Below, piece after piece: positions 21,370-31,900 of a stretch of 64,000 bases of DNA (position 1 is its first letter; every line of letters starts with the position of its first letter). Below the pieces are notes generated by a model. It had not been told where the DNA came from and made no database searches. It saw only the letters and a list, made by a program, of their open reading frames with translations. The translations under genes and the position numbers were made by a program. Origin of the DNA: Flaccisagitta enflata (taxonomy: Eukaryota > Chaetognatha > Sagittoidea > Aphragmophora); assembly GCA_965153355.1 (NCBI GenBank), contig OZ231126.1:110360001-110424000 (forward strand). Direction: 5' to 3'.

Positions 21370-22199
21370 TATCAGTTTGTTTTAAAAAAAATGTAAAAGT
21401 ATGGTAAGGGGGGAGGGGATGAAAAAAAAGAACAAGGCAGGATATGCGTTTACAATGGTCGTGTGCGTATGTGCAGTGACAATGAAAAAAAAAAAGATTA
21501 TTGGGACATTTTGTTATGAGTGCTGAGGTGAAAACAATCAAAAGCAAGGTAGGGACCAACCAATTACCGACCAACTAACCGACGGATGGACCAAGAAAGT
21601 AGGGTATAGAGACGCGTGTATGTGAGAAAGAATGTTAGATGTTATCCAGGATGAAATTTATTAGGCGATAAAAGTTTGACATGTGCTTGAATGAAAAAAA
21701 AGGTACTGTGAGAAGAAATGGGGCTGTGGACGTCATTACATTAAGAAAAAAAAAAAACGGTTTCCCTCTTATTATAACCGAAGAAATAATGTATGCACGG
21801 AGGGAAACGTTAAGATGTACTTGAGTCTGTTTGAATGAACTCGGTATTTTTCCCTTTCCCATCTCAAGATAAGGAATAAAAGGCCTCACATTTTCCCATT
21901 TGTCATTTCAGATTTGGAGTCGAAACGGATTCCTGCTGAGTTCAGTGACTTTGGTTTTTGACTTAGAGTCACTGATAAGGAATAAAAGGCCTCACGACTG
22001 ACTAGTAAGGATATAACTACGTATGAGAAGACCAATTGTTATTGTTTTAGATGCGCGTATTAGAATGCATGGAAAAGGGCTGAGCCCAAGCATGAAATGA
22101 ATTTTTGTTTCATTCACTCCCGGTCTTCGTTGGTCAGCAATAGATATACTTTTTTTTTTAAAAGAAAATTTCAAGGGATAAATTAGAAACTCGGGAAAA
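21370..22199. other. Upstream intergenic DNA of the four-exon gene, copy 2
   Basis: No credible exon is seen. It holds poly-A/T tracts, a GGTT/GGTC island at 21556-21592 and a 20-bp templated replacement at 21870-21889 copied from 21976-21995. Confidence 0.55.
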
Positions 22200-24018
22200 A
22201 TGGCTGATGATGATCAGTGGGTGATTTTGGGGGAGCCGAAGGTCTCACCTACCCCCAAAGTGATACCTGACAATGTTCAAACGAAATATCCAATGAAACT
22301 CTTACTACAGTTTTCGTCAATGCGGTGACAAGTAAACCGGAAGTCGAGGTGACCATCGAATCGCCCATTTTGCCCGTTCATGGAAATGGTCTAAGCACGA
22401 ATTCTCCCCATGCCAGTTCAAATGGAACATACAATGGAGAAAAAATTCACCATTTCGGAAACTCAACAGGTATAATGACAGCAGACCGGTTGTCCGTCTG
22501 CTATGGTCCGTCCGTCCATCCGTCGAGACGCTTTTTGTTATTGTTCTTGTTTTTATCCTTGTTTTTGTTTTTGTCTTTTTCTTATTTCATCCTGTCTATT
22601 TCGTAATGTTGTTTATTTAGGCCTGAACGTGGACGTCGCCAATTTTTTGGGGCTGAAGGAAATAAATGTGGCGCTGAATGTTCTTTTGGTGGTGGCGTTG
22701 ATCGTGGTTTTGGTTACCCTCATCGAAACAAGGATACAACTCATCGGCAGAATTGGTAAGTGTGCTATGTCGGTCCGTTGGTCCGTCGGTCGTTTGCATG
22801 GTTGGTCAGTCGGTCGGTCGGTTGGTCGGTCGGTTGGTATATGACATGACATGGACGTGATGACTCTTTTTATTTCATGATAAGGTTACGGAAGAGTACA
22901 GCTTCGCGAAAGCCTCCTGCCTCCTGAAGTTAGTCGACCTTTGTGGTACCTTAAACGGGGTATTGGCTGCAGTGAACATTATCCATATGAATGTATTGAA
23001 CTTGGAGGCCGATGTCAATGAAATTCAGTCGAACATTCAAACCAGCCAAAATATGGATTTTGACGTCGAGCAAAAAGCTCCTATCGAGACAGGTAAATCT
23101 ATTTTTGTGCTTGAAAATGGGACTGTTATTGTGGGGTTCAACTGTATGTATTTTTTGGTCTAGTTAATGTTTTATACTTTGTCATGAATTTTAGGCGCTG
23201 AGAAGAAGAAAGTGGAACGCTCATCGCAAACGAAGTTGTTCATGTTCAACACGGATGACGCTCGGGATCACCGCGTTTATCAAAGTCTATCGTCCATTCC
23301 CGGAAGTGAACACGGGGACCAAGAGGAGGCGAATTTGGGAGTTGCCTCGGCGCATTACATCAATACAAATCCATTTGTAGAGGACGCCCCGCGCACCCAT
23401 CCTGAGGCCCCAAAGGAGGTAACTAGTGCGGACTCACCTCCTCCTCCAGCTCCTCCTCTTCATTCGGCGCCTCTTCCTCCTCCGGCGTCTCCTCCTCCGT
23501 CACCTACTCTTCCTCTTCCTCCCCGCCTGCTCCTCTGGATACAGTTGACGCGGCTACGGATGGGTTTGAGGACCGGAAGCCCGATGAATTTGCTCTACAT
23601 CACCTACCCCACGATCGATCCATCGCTCCTCCGCGTCCTCCTCCTCCTCTGTCAAATGTGAGGGGTGCTGTCGGGGGGTTAAACGGTGCTGATGGCCGAT
23701 GGGATAACGACAACGCTTTTGCTGACCATCGCCCTCCACGTGATTGATCCATGGCTCCTCCTCGACCTGCTCTTCCTCCACACGGATGGAATGCTTCAGG
23801 TGCAGCCGACGAGGCTGTTGGTGGTCGAAATTCGCTGGGCAGGCGCGCATCATCCGTTTCTTCTCAACCAAGTCCTCAACGCGTGACTGTCAACGCCTCA
23901 TCTCTGACGCGCGATGGTCCTGGGCTTCCTAGGCATGTTGCATTCTTCAATGGACAACACCCAGAGATCCGCATTTCCTCCCTTGCCAGAATTGGAAGGA
24001 TTGAGAGATGATGAATAA
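22200..24018 (+). pseudogene. Four-exon single-pass proline-rich membrane protein gene, copy 2 (most damaged)
   Basis: Exons are 22200-22469, 22621-22755, 22885-23092 and 23195-24018, with intact GT/AG borders. Lesions are a 4-nt loss in exon 1 (near 22284, shared with copy 3), a private 7-bp tandem duplication in exon 3 (22913-22926), and in exon 4 the 1-nt loss, the TGA in CGTGATTGATCC and the 5-nt loss shared with copy 1. Domain order is as in the other copies: acidic N-terminus, one membrane span in exon 2, a helix in exon 3, then a disordered polyproline tail. It is clearly nonfunctional as a full-length protein unless the sequence itself is in error. Confidence 0.75.
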
Positions 24019-24120
24019 GTCTCTTGCTTCTCGTCAAACTAGAATTATAAGAGAAGCTCAACATTCCCATAATGGTTAAGATCTTATTTTTCAGCAATGA
24101 GTATTGTTAGTTGTGGATAT

Positions 24121-24150
24121 GCGACTGTAAAAGCCGCGACTGTAAAAGCC
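24121..24150 (+). repeat. 15-bp tandem duplication private to copy 2
   Basis: GCGACTGTAAAAGCC occurs twice in a row here and once in the corresponding places of copies 1 and 3. Confidence 0.9.
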
Positions 24151-24266
24151 AGTGGTTGGTTAGTTGGCATTTTGGTCTGTCGGTCGGTCCGTCAGTTGGC
24201 CCGTTGGTAGGTCCATTGGTAAAATAAAAATCTATTCTGAGACTGTTTACTCCTACTCTATCACCC

Positions 24267-24455
24267 ATGACTATTGTTGCTATGGATTCAGCCTTATTTT
24301 TTTTATGTATTCTATTGGTCAGTTTGTCTGTGACGCTTTTTTTAACAATTTACATGTTGCATGTTACTGGTATATTTAGCCCTGTTTGTTTTATTCAGCC
24401 TTGTTCATTTTTACCGAGTATTTCTATTACGTGTTTTACTGACGAGAAATTTTGA
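24267..24455 (+). CDS. Possible 62-residue membrane microprotein, copy 2
   Basis: This is the mirror of 2491-2679, with an ATG start, one long hydrophobic segment and a DEKF end. It lies in what could equally be the 3' untranslated region of the four-exon gene. There is no recognised family and no evidence of selection. Confidence 0.2.
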   Translation: MTIVAMDSALFFLCILLVSLSVTLFLTIYMLHVTGIFSPVCFIQPCSFLPSISITCFTDEKF

Positions 24456-25191
24456 ATTCAATCTCATTTGCATATTGTTGTTTATGTGAGGATCATGCAA
24501 AATGTAGTAAAATGTCGCTTTTATATTGCTTTTTTTTCTACTTTTTGAAATTTAACAATGTTTTAAGAGTAAAAAAAGTAAATTTATGTTTTAAAGCCAA
24601 CCAAATAATTAACAGTATATTTTTACATGTATTGTTCACAATGTATTAATATGAAACTGTGCTGAGTAATGAATTTTTTTAAAAACCCTACTATCTAACT
24701 TGTCGTGCATATCAAACATTTCAGGGAGTCCATTTTACTATGTTTGCATAGAGGTCATTAAGGAATAAACCTTACTAATTTGGCCTTGTAATACTGTGTA
24801 TTGATGATTTGTTATTAGAAGGTGAGCGTGGCTTTTTGATATATGTAGTCAATCAGTGAACGTCATCTCATAGAATATGTGTTTGTGTTAAAAAGATTTG
24901 TGTTTGATGGATTTTTATATATTTTTGATTGATCCAGTACTGATTTATGCCATTTTTGTATGAATCATGATCAAAAAGTGCTTAAACTTTCTATTACCAA
25001 TAAAAATCCGTCATGAAATAGTATATTTTGTCGTTGTCTAATTAAAATACCTCTAGAAAGAAACACAGAGAAACACAAAGGTAACCTGAAGTCGTTACAT
25101 TAAAGAGCTGCTGTCGTCCAGGTTCGATTTGATCAGGTACATTTACCTTTAGTCAAGGTATGACTCAGGATGATTTATTGGTAGATATTAC
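24456..25191. other. AT-rich intergenic stretch, copy 2
   Basis: No credible exon is seen. AATAAA occurs at about 24763 (GGAATAAACC) and near 25000 (CCAATAAAAATCC) and could serve as polyadenylation signals for upstream transcription. Confidence 0.5.
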
Positions 25192-25350
25192 TTGCTTAAT
25201 GCAAACGTCCTACTGCGAAAGAGAAGCCCTCTCAAGTCCATCCTCAAGTCCATCTTCAAGTCTATCCTCAAGTCCATCCTCAAGTTCGTCCTCAAGTCCA
25301 TCCTGAAGTGCATCCAAAGTCCGCCCTCAAAACCATCCGCCATCCGAAGA

Positions 25351-25788
25351 ATGAAGCCAAAGATCGTCTGTGTGGCCGCCATTCTATCCGGCCTCATCGT
25401 CGTGGCGGTTGGATTTCCGGTTGAAGGGGATCCCGACGCCCTCGACAACTACGACATCCTCCCGGATGTCAACGCCACCACCGACGCCTCTGCCGCCTCC
25501 GCCGCCGTTGCCACCACCACCGCATCGATGCTGCCGCATACTGCTGATGCATCCAAGGGTTCTTCTGAAGATCCTTTAGACAAGATCTTAAAGGTTCTTC
25601 AGATCCTATTGGGTGTAGCAGCATTTTGCGTCATCATCAATGCGTCTGTGTGTGCAGCTAAACGCGGCGAGACTGTGGATTTGGAGAACGGATGGGCAGG
25701 GACGGTTGTGCGCGTGCTCTTGCGCGCGCGCGATGGCATCGCGTCCTTCGAGAAAGAAGAGAGGCTCGTCGTGAGATCAGGGATCTAG
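25351..25788 (+). CDS. Small secreted or membrane protein, copy 2
   Basis: A 145-residue frame from the ATG at 25351. It has a signal peptide (MKPKIVCVAAILSGLIVVAV), an acidic Ala/Thr-rich segment, then a hydrophobic segment (KVLQILLGVAAFCVIINAS). Relative to copy 1 there are two extra bases in the GCGCGC run near 25728. The basic Arg-rich tail of copy 1 is therefore replaced by a different, partly acidic tail ending RSGI. The upstream 12-bp repeat (25232-25315) is open in frame but without an ATG. Family unknown. Confidence 0.55.
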   Translation: MKPKIVCVAAILSGLIVVAVGFPVEGDPDALDNYDILPDVNATTDASAASAAVATTTASMLPHTADASKGSSEDPLDKILKVLQILLGVAAFCVIINASVCAAKRGETVDLENGWAGTVVRVLLRARDGIASFEKEERLVVRSGI

Positions 25789-25861
25789 TTCGCTAGATAC
25801 CCTGACTTAATATTTCTTAAGAGCCCTTTTAAGGGCTCGCCAATCCTCTAAAAAGATATAC

Positions 25862-26060
25862 CAAGATACAACAGGTGTGCTATAATTAACAAGCAATGAT
25901 ACATCGCCAATACCAGTCAGACGGGTGGGCAGGGGCGGAAAAGCGTGTTTTCCTACTTTTCGACTCAGCGTGACGGACCGACCAAATCACCAACCAACCA
26001 AACCAACCGACGGACGGACGGACAAAGCCTCTTATAGAGTCGCTTCAGTCCCTACTAAAA
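25862..26060. other. Noisy intergenic patch in the right arm
   Basis: Copies 1 and 3 agree with each other across this stretch, while the right arm has several substitutions and small indels (for example ACAACAGGTGTGCTATAATT for ACAATGGTGTAAAAGTACAATT). It contains a GGTT/GGTC island at about 25972-26025. Confidence 0.65.
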
Positions 26061-26339
26061 CAATACCTGTGTCCTTTTCTTTTCATTATTAACATGTCAA
26101 GACAGACAAGTTTTACATAGCAGCTAGATATGGAATTACAAAGAGCAAAACAAATGCACAATAGCCAGTTTGAACGCCTAACGCAGAAATTAACTACAAA
26201 TCTCGACTTTAAATTTCACTTTTCCCTTTTCTCGATCTTTCAAGTTCCTTTTTTTTTTGATCCATGTTGAGTTGCAGTTGAAGGTCGCATTTGTGGTATG
26301 GGTGGGGATGGGGGTTTCGACATGGGAGGTGGGTGGGAA

Positions 26340-26605
26340 ACAGATGGATATGAAAGAAAGGAAGAGAGAAAGAGGGAGAAATAGAGAAAGAGGCAGAGAG
26401 GGAAAGAGAGAAAGACAGAGGGACAGAGAGAGGGGCATGAAAAGAGACAGAGAGGCACAGAGAGAGAAAGAGAGAGACAACTTTTAAGCACAGAAAAAAA
26501 AGGCAAAGAAAAGAGCGAGACCGGTTCATTTGTAAAGATAAAGTAAAAATAAAGTAAAGATAAAGTAAAGTAAAGTAAAGATAAAGTAAAGATAAAGTAA
26601 AGACC
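26340..26605 (-). repeat. CT-rich and TTTAC-type simple repeats, right arm
   Basis: Mirror of 345-600: an AGAGAG-rich run followed by AAAGTAAAGATA units. Not coding. Confidence 0.85.
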
Positions 26606-26770
26606 AGTGGCATCGGCCACAACGTTGATCACTATAATTAGACAAAGTAAAGCTCAAGATCTACAAGGACTGCAGCCATAGATGTCGTGGGAGTAGGGCT
26701 GCTAATGGCCATTTTTTCCAAGGCATCAACCTGGACTTCAGAACATACCATGCCTCCACTTTGAAAATTG

Positions 26771-26815
<45 letters not shown>

Positions 26816-26850
26816 ATAATAACAACAACAACAAATAAATAACAACAGAA
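26771..26850 (-). repeat. (CAA)n microsatellite
   Basis: Mirror of the (GTT)n tract at 99-174, here broken by AATAAT interruptions. Confidence 0.9.
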
Positions 26851-27121
26851 AAAATGACAACAGCAACAATAACTCCATTGAGACTATTTGTATATACGGC
26901 ATTCAATCAACCAGTGGACACTTGAGAACTCAAGAAACAGTATCTAAAATTACTTTTTAAAGTCATTTGAAATGGTCATTTTTCGTTATACCGCATTTAG
27001 TAGTATTTGAAACCTCTTCCAACATTTTTTCCGACGGAACAGCTATCATCCTCAAGAGCAAGTCGTAAAAAGCTTGCTTCCTTTGATAGCTTAAATTTTA
27101 TATTATATTATATTATATTAT

Positions 27122-27918
27122 ATGCGCTCCGATCAGACGAAGAACATCATACGTAGTCTTCAAAAGAACCTCGCCAAATTCGAAAAGCTTTGGTAAGTTA
27201 CTATGTATTCCATGAATATATTAACACCTAAAACCAAAAATTAATTTATATCAAATTATTGTACCTTTTAAAATTTGAATTTGGGATGCCAAATCATACT
27301 AAATGCCATGTACTTGTACTTTTTAAAATTGAATTGGCAAAATAATGGTCTATACTTAGTTCTTGTACCTTCTGAGATCTAGCTTTGCCTGCCAAAATCA
27401 TAGCCTGTACCTAGTTCTTTTACCTTCTGAGATCTGGCTTTGGCTGCCAAAATCATAGCCTGTACTTAGTTCTTATACCTTTTAAGATCTGGCTTTGCCT
27501 GCCAAAATCCTACTTTCTTCACCTTTGATATTTGGGTGTTGAAATAGTTATGAGCTAGATAGTAAAAGCTGTCTTTAAGTACTCAATAATGGTTTAATCA
27601 TTGATCTGTCTAGGTACATAGGACCTGATCTGTTTAGGTCGTCCGCTGTGAAATTACTACATATATGTCAAATTGATTAATGGTATTCTTGGTTTCATTA
27701 GTGGCAACGAAGAAATTGATACCGATACGGACGACAGATGGGGTATTTCGGTATTCGTCCATCAGAGGGATACGTTGGACAAACGCCAAGCCAAATTGAT
27801 GCTACGGTCTCAAGAGATCAGCCAAGAAGAAGATGCTGCCATGGCGGCGTTCAAAAGCACCTTTGACGACATTCAGACGAACATAGGCATTCACAAGGCA
27901 GCAATTGTGGAATTCGAG
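27122..27918 (+). CDS. First two exons of an unidentified gene (partial)
   Basis: Exon 1 is 27122-27192, starting MRSDQTKNIIRSLQKNLAKF and ending at GTAAGT. Exon 2 is 27702-27918, between an AG and GTAATT. They join in phase 2 and give about 95 residues. The sequence has amphipathic, charged helices (TLDKRQAKLMLRSQEISQEE) and an acidic DTDTDD patch. Exon 2 ends at a codon boundary, so a following phase-0 exon is expected, but none is evident before the minisatellite. The exon-like repeats at 56263-57909 have phase-0 acceptors on the same strand and are candidates. No family is recognised. The gene starts about 180 bp beyond the palindrome arm. Confidence 0.5.
27193..27701 (+). other. Intron 1 of the partial gene, containing 55-bp repeats
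   Basis: A 509-bp GT-AG intron with about three to four units of the 55-bp repeat (about 27350-27510), the same family as in the palindrome arms. Confidence 0.55.
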
Positions 27919-28915
27919 GTAATTTCTTATTCATTTCAAGTTGCTATAATGCAACTTTATAGAGGGATGTTTTCGTCTGTTGGTTGGTCTGTTTTTGTTT
28001 AGTAATGCAAAATTGTGAAAATGGTTATCTATGTGAATTTTTTTTGTATGATGGGGTATGAAAAGTTAAATGCCCCTCCTATCCAACCATCAACAACAAT
28101 ATTGTAACCCCGCGTTACTTTTTATAAGGGACGAGGGATTATATGCATGCCCTTTTTTTTTTGCTGATCTTTTTTTCTTCGTATGTCGATAAAATTTTTA
28201 TTGAACTGATAAAGGCACTTGAGATCGAGAAAAAAAAGATAGATAAAAAAAAATGAAATAGGAAATTGAAAGAGGCAAAATTTTGTTCATTCAAAGGAAT
28301 TTAAAATCTCATTTACATATTGTACTTTTGAAAATGGTGGTTTTTACTACCTAGGAAAAAAGTCTACATTCACCTATAAGTAGTTATTAGTATACTTCTA
28401 ATTAAGATAAGTAAGAAAAATTGGTGAGATTCAAAAACTACTCTGAAAGATCTATCATTTGGGTCCAATCCCATTCTTGTGGCTTTAACCGTTTAGAAAT
28501 GAGAGCGATTTTAAGATGACATGTCTTTTTGGAAAAGGAAGAAAAAAGAGAATCAAATCAGTTTTAGTGAGCACTGTTGTCAACACTGAATTAAGTTATT
28601 GTCTTGGTACATTTTCTTTGTCATAATCAACATTTTTCATGCACTGGCATAAGATTATCCCACTAAGTCCCAATGTCACTATAGTTGATAACCTTTGTCA
28701 AAATTGGGCATCTGGAATAAGAGGAATGAGTGATATCAACTGAGTAGGTGATAAAAAGCTACGAGAAAGTTCTCATGACACATCTTGTTAGAATTCATGT
28801 TGAGGCTCAGGAAATTGTTACAATGTCAAATGGAAGCAGCCATAACCTGGGCAGAACACCAAATGATGTTGCCAAGAAGAAAAAGACCTAATTTTGTAAA
28901 CATTTTTTGCATAAA
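27919..28915. other. AT-rich single-copy stretch
   Basis: No credible exon, RNA gene or repeat is seen. It is probably intron if the partial gene continues downstream. Confidence 0.45.
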
Positions 28916-31900
28916 TGCTGGTACCCGTGATCTAGCAGACACTTGGACTCATCAGACACCTCCATTAGAATTTTCCTTCTTTTGGGGATGGATCTAGCAG
29001 ACAACTCATCAGACACTAAAAATAAGAGCCATGGGGATGAATCCAGCAGACACCCAGCAGACACCTACTACTTAACAGTGTACTGACGATCAGAATGTCT
29101 AGCAGGCACTGTCTACAATTGTGGGGATTGGTCCAGCAAACACCCAGCAGACACCTACAACTAAGTTGGGGATAGACTCAGCAGACACCCAGCAGACACC
29201 TACTACTAAGTTGGGGATGGGTCCAGCAGACACCCAGTAGACACCAAATACTTAACGTTGTACTGACTATGAATGTCTAGTAGGCACCTTCTACTAACAC
29301 GGGGATGGGACCAGCAGATACCCAGCAGACATCTACTACTATGTTGGAGATGGATCCAGCAGACACCCAGCAGACACCTAGTACTTGGCGCTGTACTGAC
29401 TCTAAAAATGTCTAGCAGGCACCTTCTACTAATGTGGGATTGGACCAGCAGACACCCAGCAGACACCTACTACTAAGCTGGGGATGGATCCATCAGACAC
29501 CCAGCAGACACCTCACTACTAAGTTGGGGATGATCCAGACACCCAGCAGACACCAAATACTTACCATTGTGCTGACTATGAATGTCTAGCAGGCACCTTC
29601 TTCTAATTTGGGGATGGGTCCAGCAGACACCCAGCACACACCTACTACTAATCAATTTGGGGGATGGATCCAGCAGACACCCAGCAGACACCAAATACTT
29701 AACGTTGTACTGACTATGAACATCTAGCAGGCACCTTCTACTAATGTGGGGATTGGACCAGCACACCCAGCACACTACTACTAGACGGATCCAGCAGACA
29801 CCCAGCAGACACCTAGTACTTAGCGCTGCACACTTATGAAATGTCTACAGGCAATTCTACCAAGGTGGGGATTGGACCAGCAGACACCCAGCAGACACCT
29901 ACTACTAAGTTGTATTGATCTAGCAGACACCAGCAGACACCTACTACTAAGCTGGAGATGGATCAGCAGACACCCAGCAGACACCTACTACTATGCTGGG
30001 GATGGATCCAGCAGACACCCAGCAGACACCAAATACTTAACGTTGTAATTGACTCAGAATGTCTAGCAGGCAATTTTCTACTTATTTGGGGATGGGTCCA
30101 GTAAGACACCCAGCAGACACCTACTACTAATTTGGGGATGGGTCCAGCAGACACCCAGCAGACACCAAATACTTTCTTATTAGGACACTATGAATGTCTA
30201 GCAGGCACCTTCTACTAATGGGGATTGGACCAGCAGACACCGAGCAGACACCTACTACTTAGTTGGGGATGGATCCAGCAGACACCAAGCAGACACCTAC
30301 AACTAAGTTGGGGATGGATCCGGCAGACACCCAGCAGACTCCAAATACTTAACGTTGTACTGACAATGAATGTCTAGCCAGCACCTTCTACTAATTTGGG
30401 GATGGGTCCAGCAGACACCCAGCAGACACCTTCTACTAATTTTGGGTTTGGTCCAGCAGACACCCAGCAGACACCAAATACTTAACTTTTTACTGACTAT
30501 GAATGTCTACCAGGCATCTTCTATTAATGTGGGGATTGGACCAGCAGACACCCAGCAGACACCTACTACTATGTTGGGGCATGGATCCAGCAGACACCCA
30601 GCAGACACCTTGTACTGAGCACTATACTGACTATAAATGTCTAGCAGGCACCTTCACTAATGTGGGGATTGGACCAGACACCCAGCAGACACCTACCACT
30701 AAGTTGGGGATGGATCCAGCAGACACCCAGCAGACACCTACCACACACTAATTCTTGGGGATGGGTCCAGCAGACACCCAGTAGACACTAAATACTTAAC
30801 GTTGTACTGACCATGAATGTCTAGCAGGCACCTTCTACTAATGTGGGGATTGGACCAGCAGACACCCAGCAGAAACATCTACTACTATATTGGGGATGGA
30901 TCCAGCAGACACCCAGCAGACACCTAGTACTTAGCGCTGTACTGACTCTAAAAATGTCTAGCAGGCACCTTCTACTAATGTGGGGATTGGACCAGCAGAC
31001 ACCCAGCAGACACCTACTACTAAGTTGGGGATGGATCCAGCAGACACCCAGCAGACACCTACTACTAAGTTGGGGATGGATCCAGCAGACACCCAGCAGA
31101 CACCAAATACTTAACATTGTACTGACTATGAATGTCTAGCAGGCACCTTCTACTAATTTGGGGATGGGTCCAGCAGACACCCAGCAGACACCTAATACTA
31201 ATTTGGGGATGGGTCCAGCAGACACCCAGCAGACACCAAATACTTAACGTTGTACTGACTATGAATGTCTAGCAGGCACCTTCTACTAATGTGGGGATTG
31301 GACCAGCAGACACCCAGCAGACACCTACTACTATGTTGGGGACGGATCCAGCAGACACCCAGCAGACACCTAGCACTTAGCGCTGTACTGACTCTACCAT
31401 AAATGTTCAGCAGGCACCTTCTACTAAGGTGGGATTGGACCAGCAGCAGACACCCAGCAGACACCTACTACTAAGTTGGGGATGGATCTAGCAGACACCC
31501 AGCAGACACCTACTACTAAGTTGGGGATGGATCCAGCAGACACCCAGCAGACACCTACTACTAAGTTGGGGATGGATCCAGCAGACACCCAGCAGACACC
31601 AAATACTTAACGTTGTACTGACTATGAATGTCTAGCAGGCACCTTCTACTAATTTGGGGATGGGTCCAGCAGACACCCAGCAGACACCTACTACTAATTT
31701 AAGGATGGGTCCAGCAGACACCCAGCAGACACCAAATACTTAACGTTGTACTGACTATGAATGTCTAGCAGGCACCTTCTACTAATGTGGGGATTGGACC
31801 AGCAGACACCCAGCAGACACCTACTACTATGTTGGGGATGGATCCAGCAGACACCAAGCAGACACCTACAACTAAGTTGGGGATGGATCCGGCAGACACC

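Larger units (their letters stand above)
13340..26942 (-). repeat. Right arm of giant palindrome (copy 2)
   Basis: This is the reverse complement of the left arm, about 300 bp longer. The extra length comes mainly from about 180 bp that the left arm lacks near the centre and from several small tandem duplications (7, 14, 15, 15, 24 and about 55 bp). The 71-bp repeat block (19936-20555) and 25862-26060 are unusually noisy. Homology to the left arm is still present where the left arm reaches the window edge, so the outer boundary cannot be placed. Confidence 0.93.

Noticed and set aside
23212-23661. 149-codon frame ending in Leu/Arg-rich sequence as a separate gene
   Set aside because: It is exon 4 of the four-exon gene read past a 1-nt loss into the wrong frame; copy 3 shows the correct continuation.
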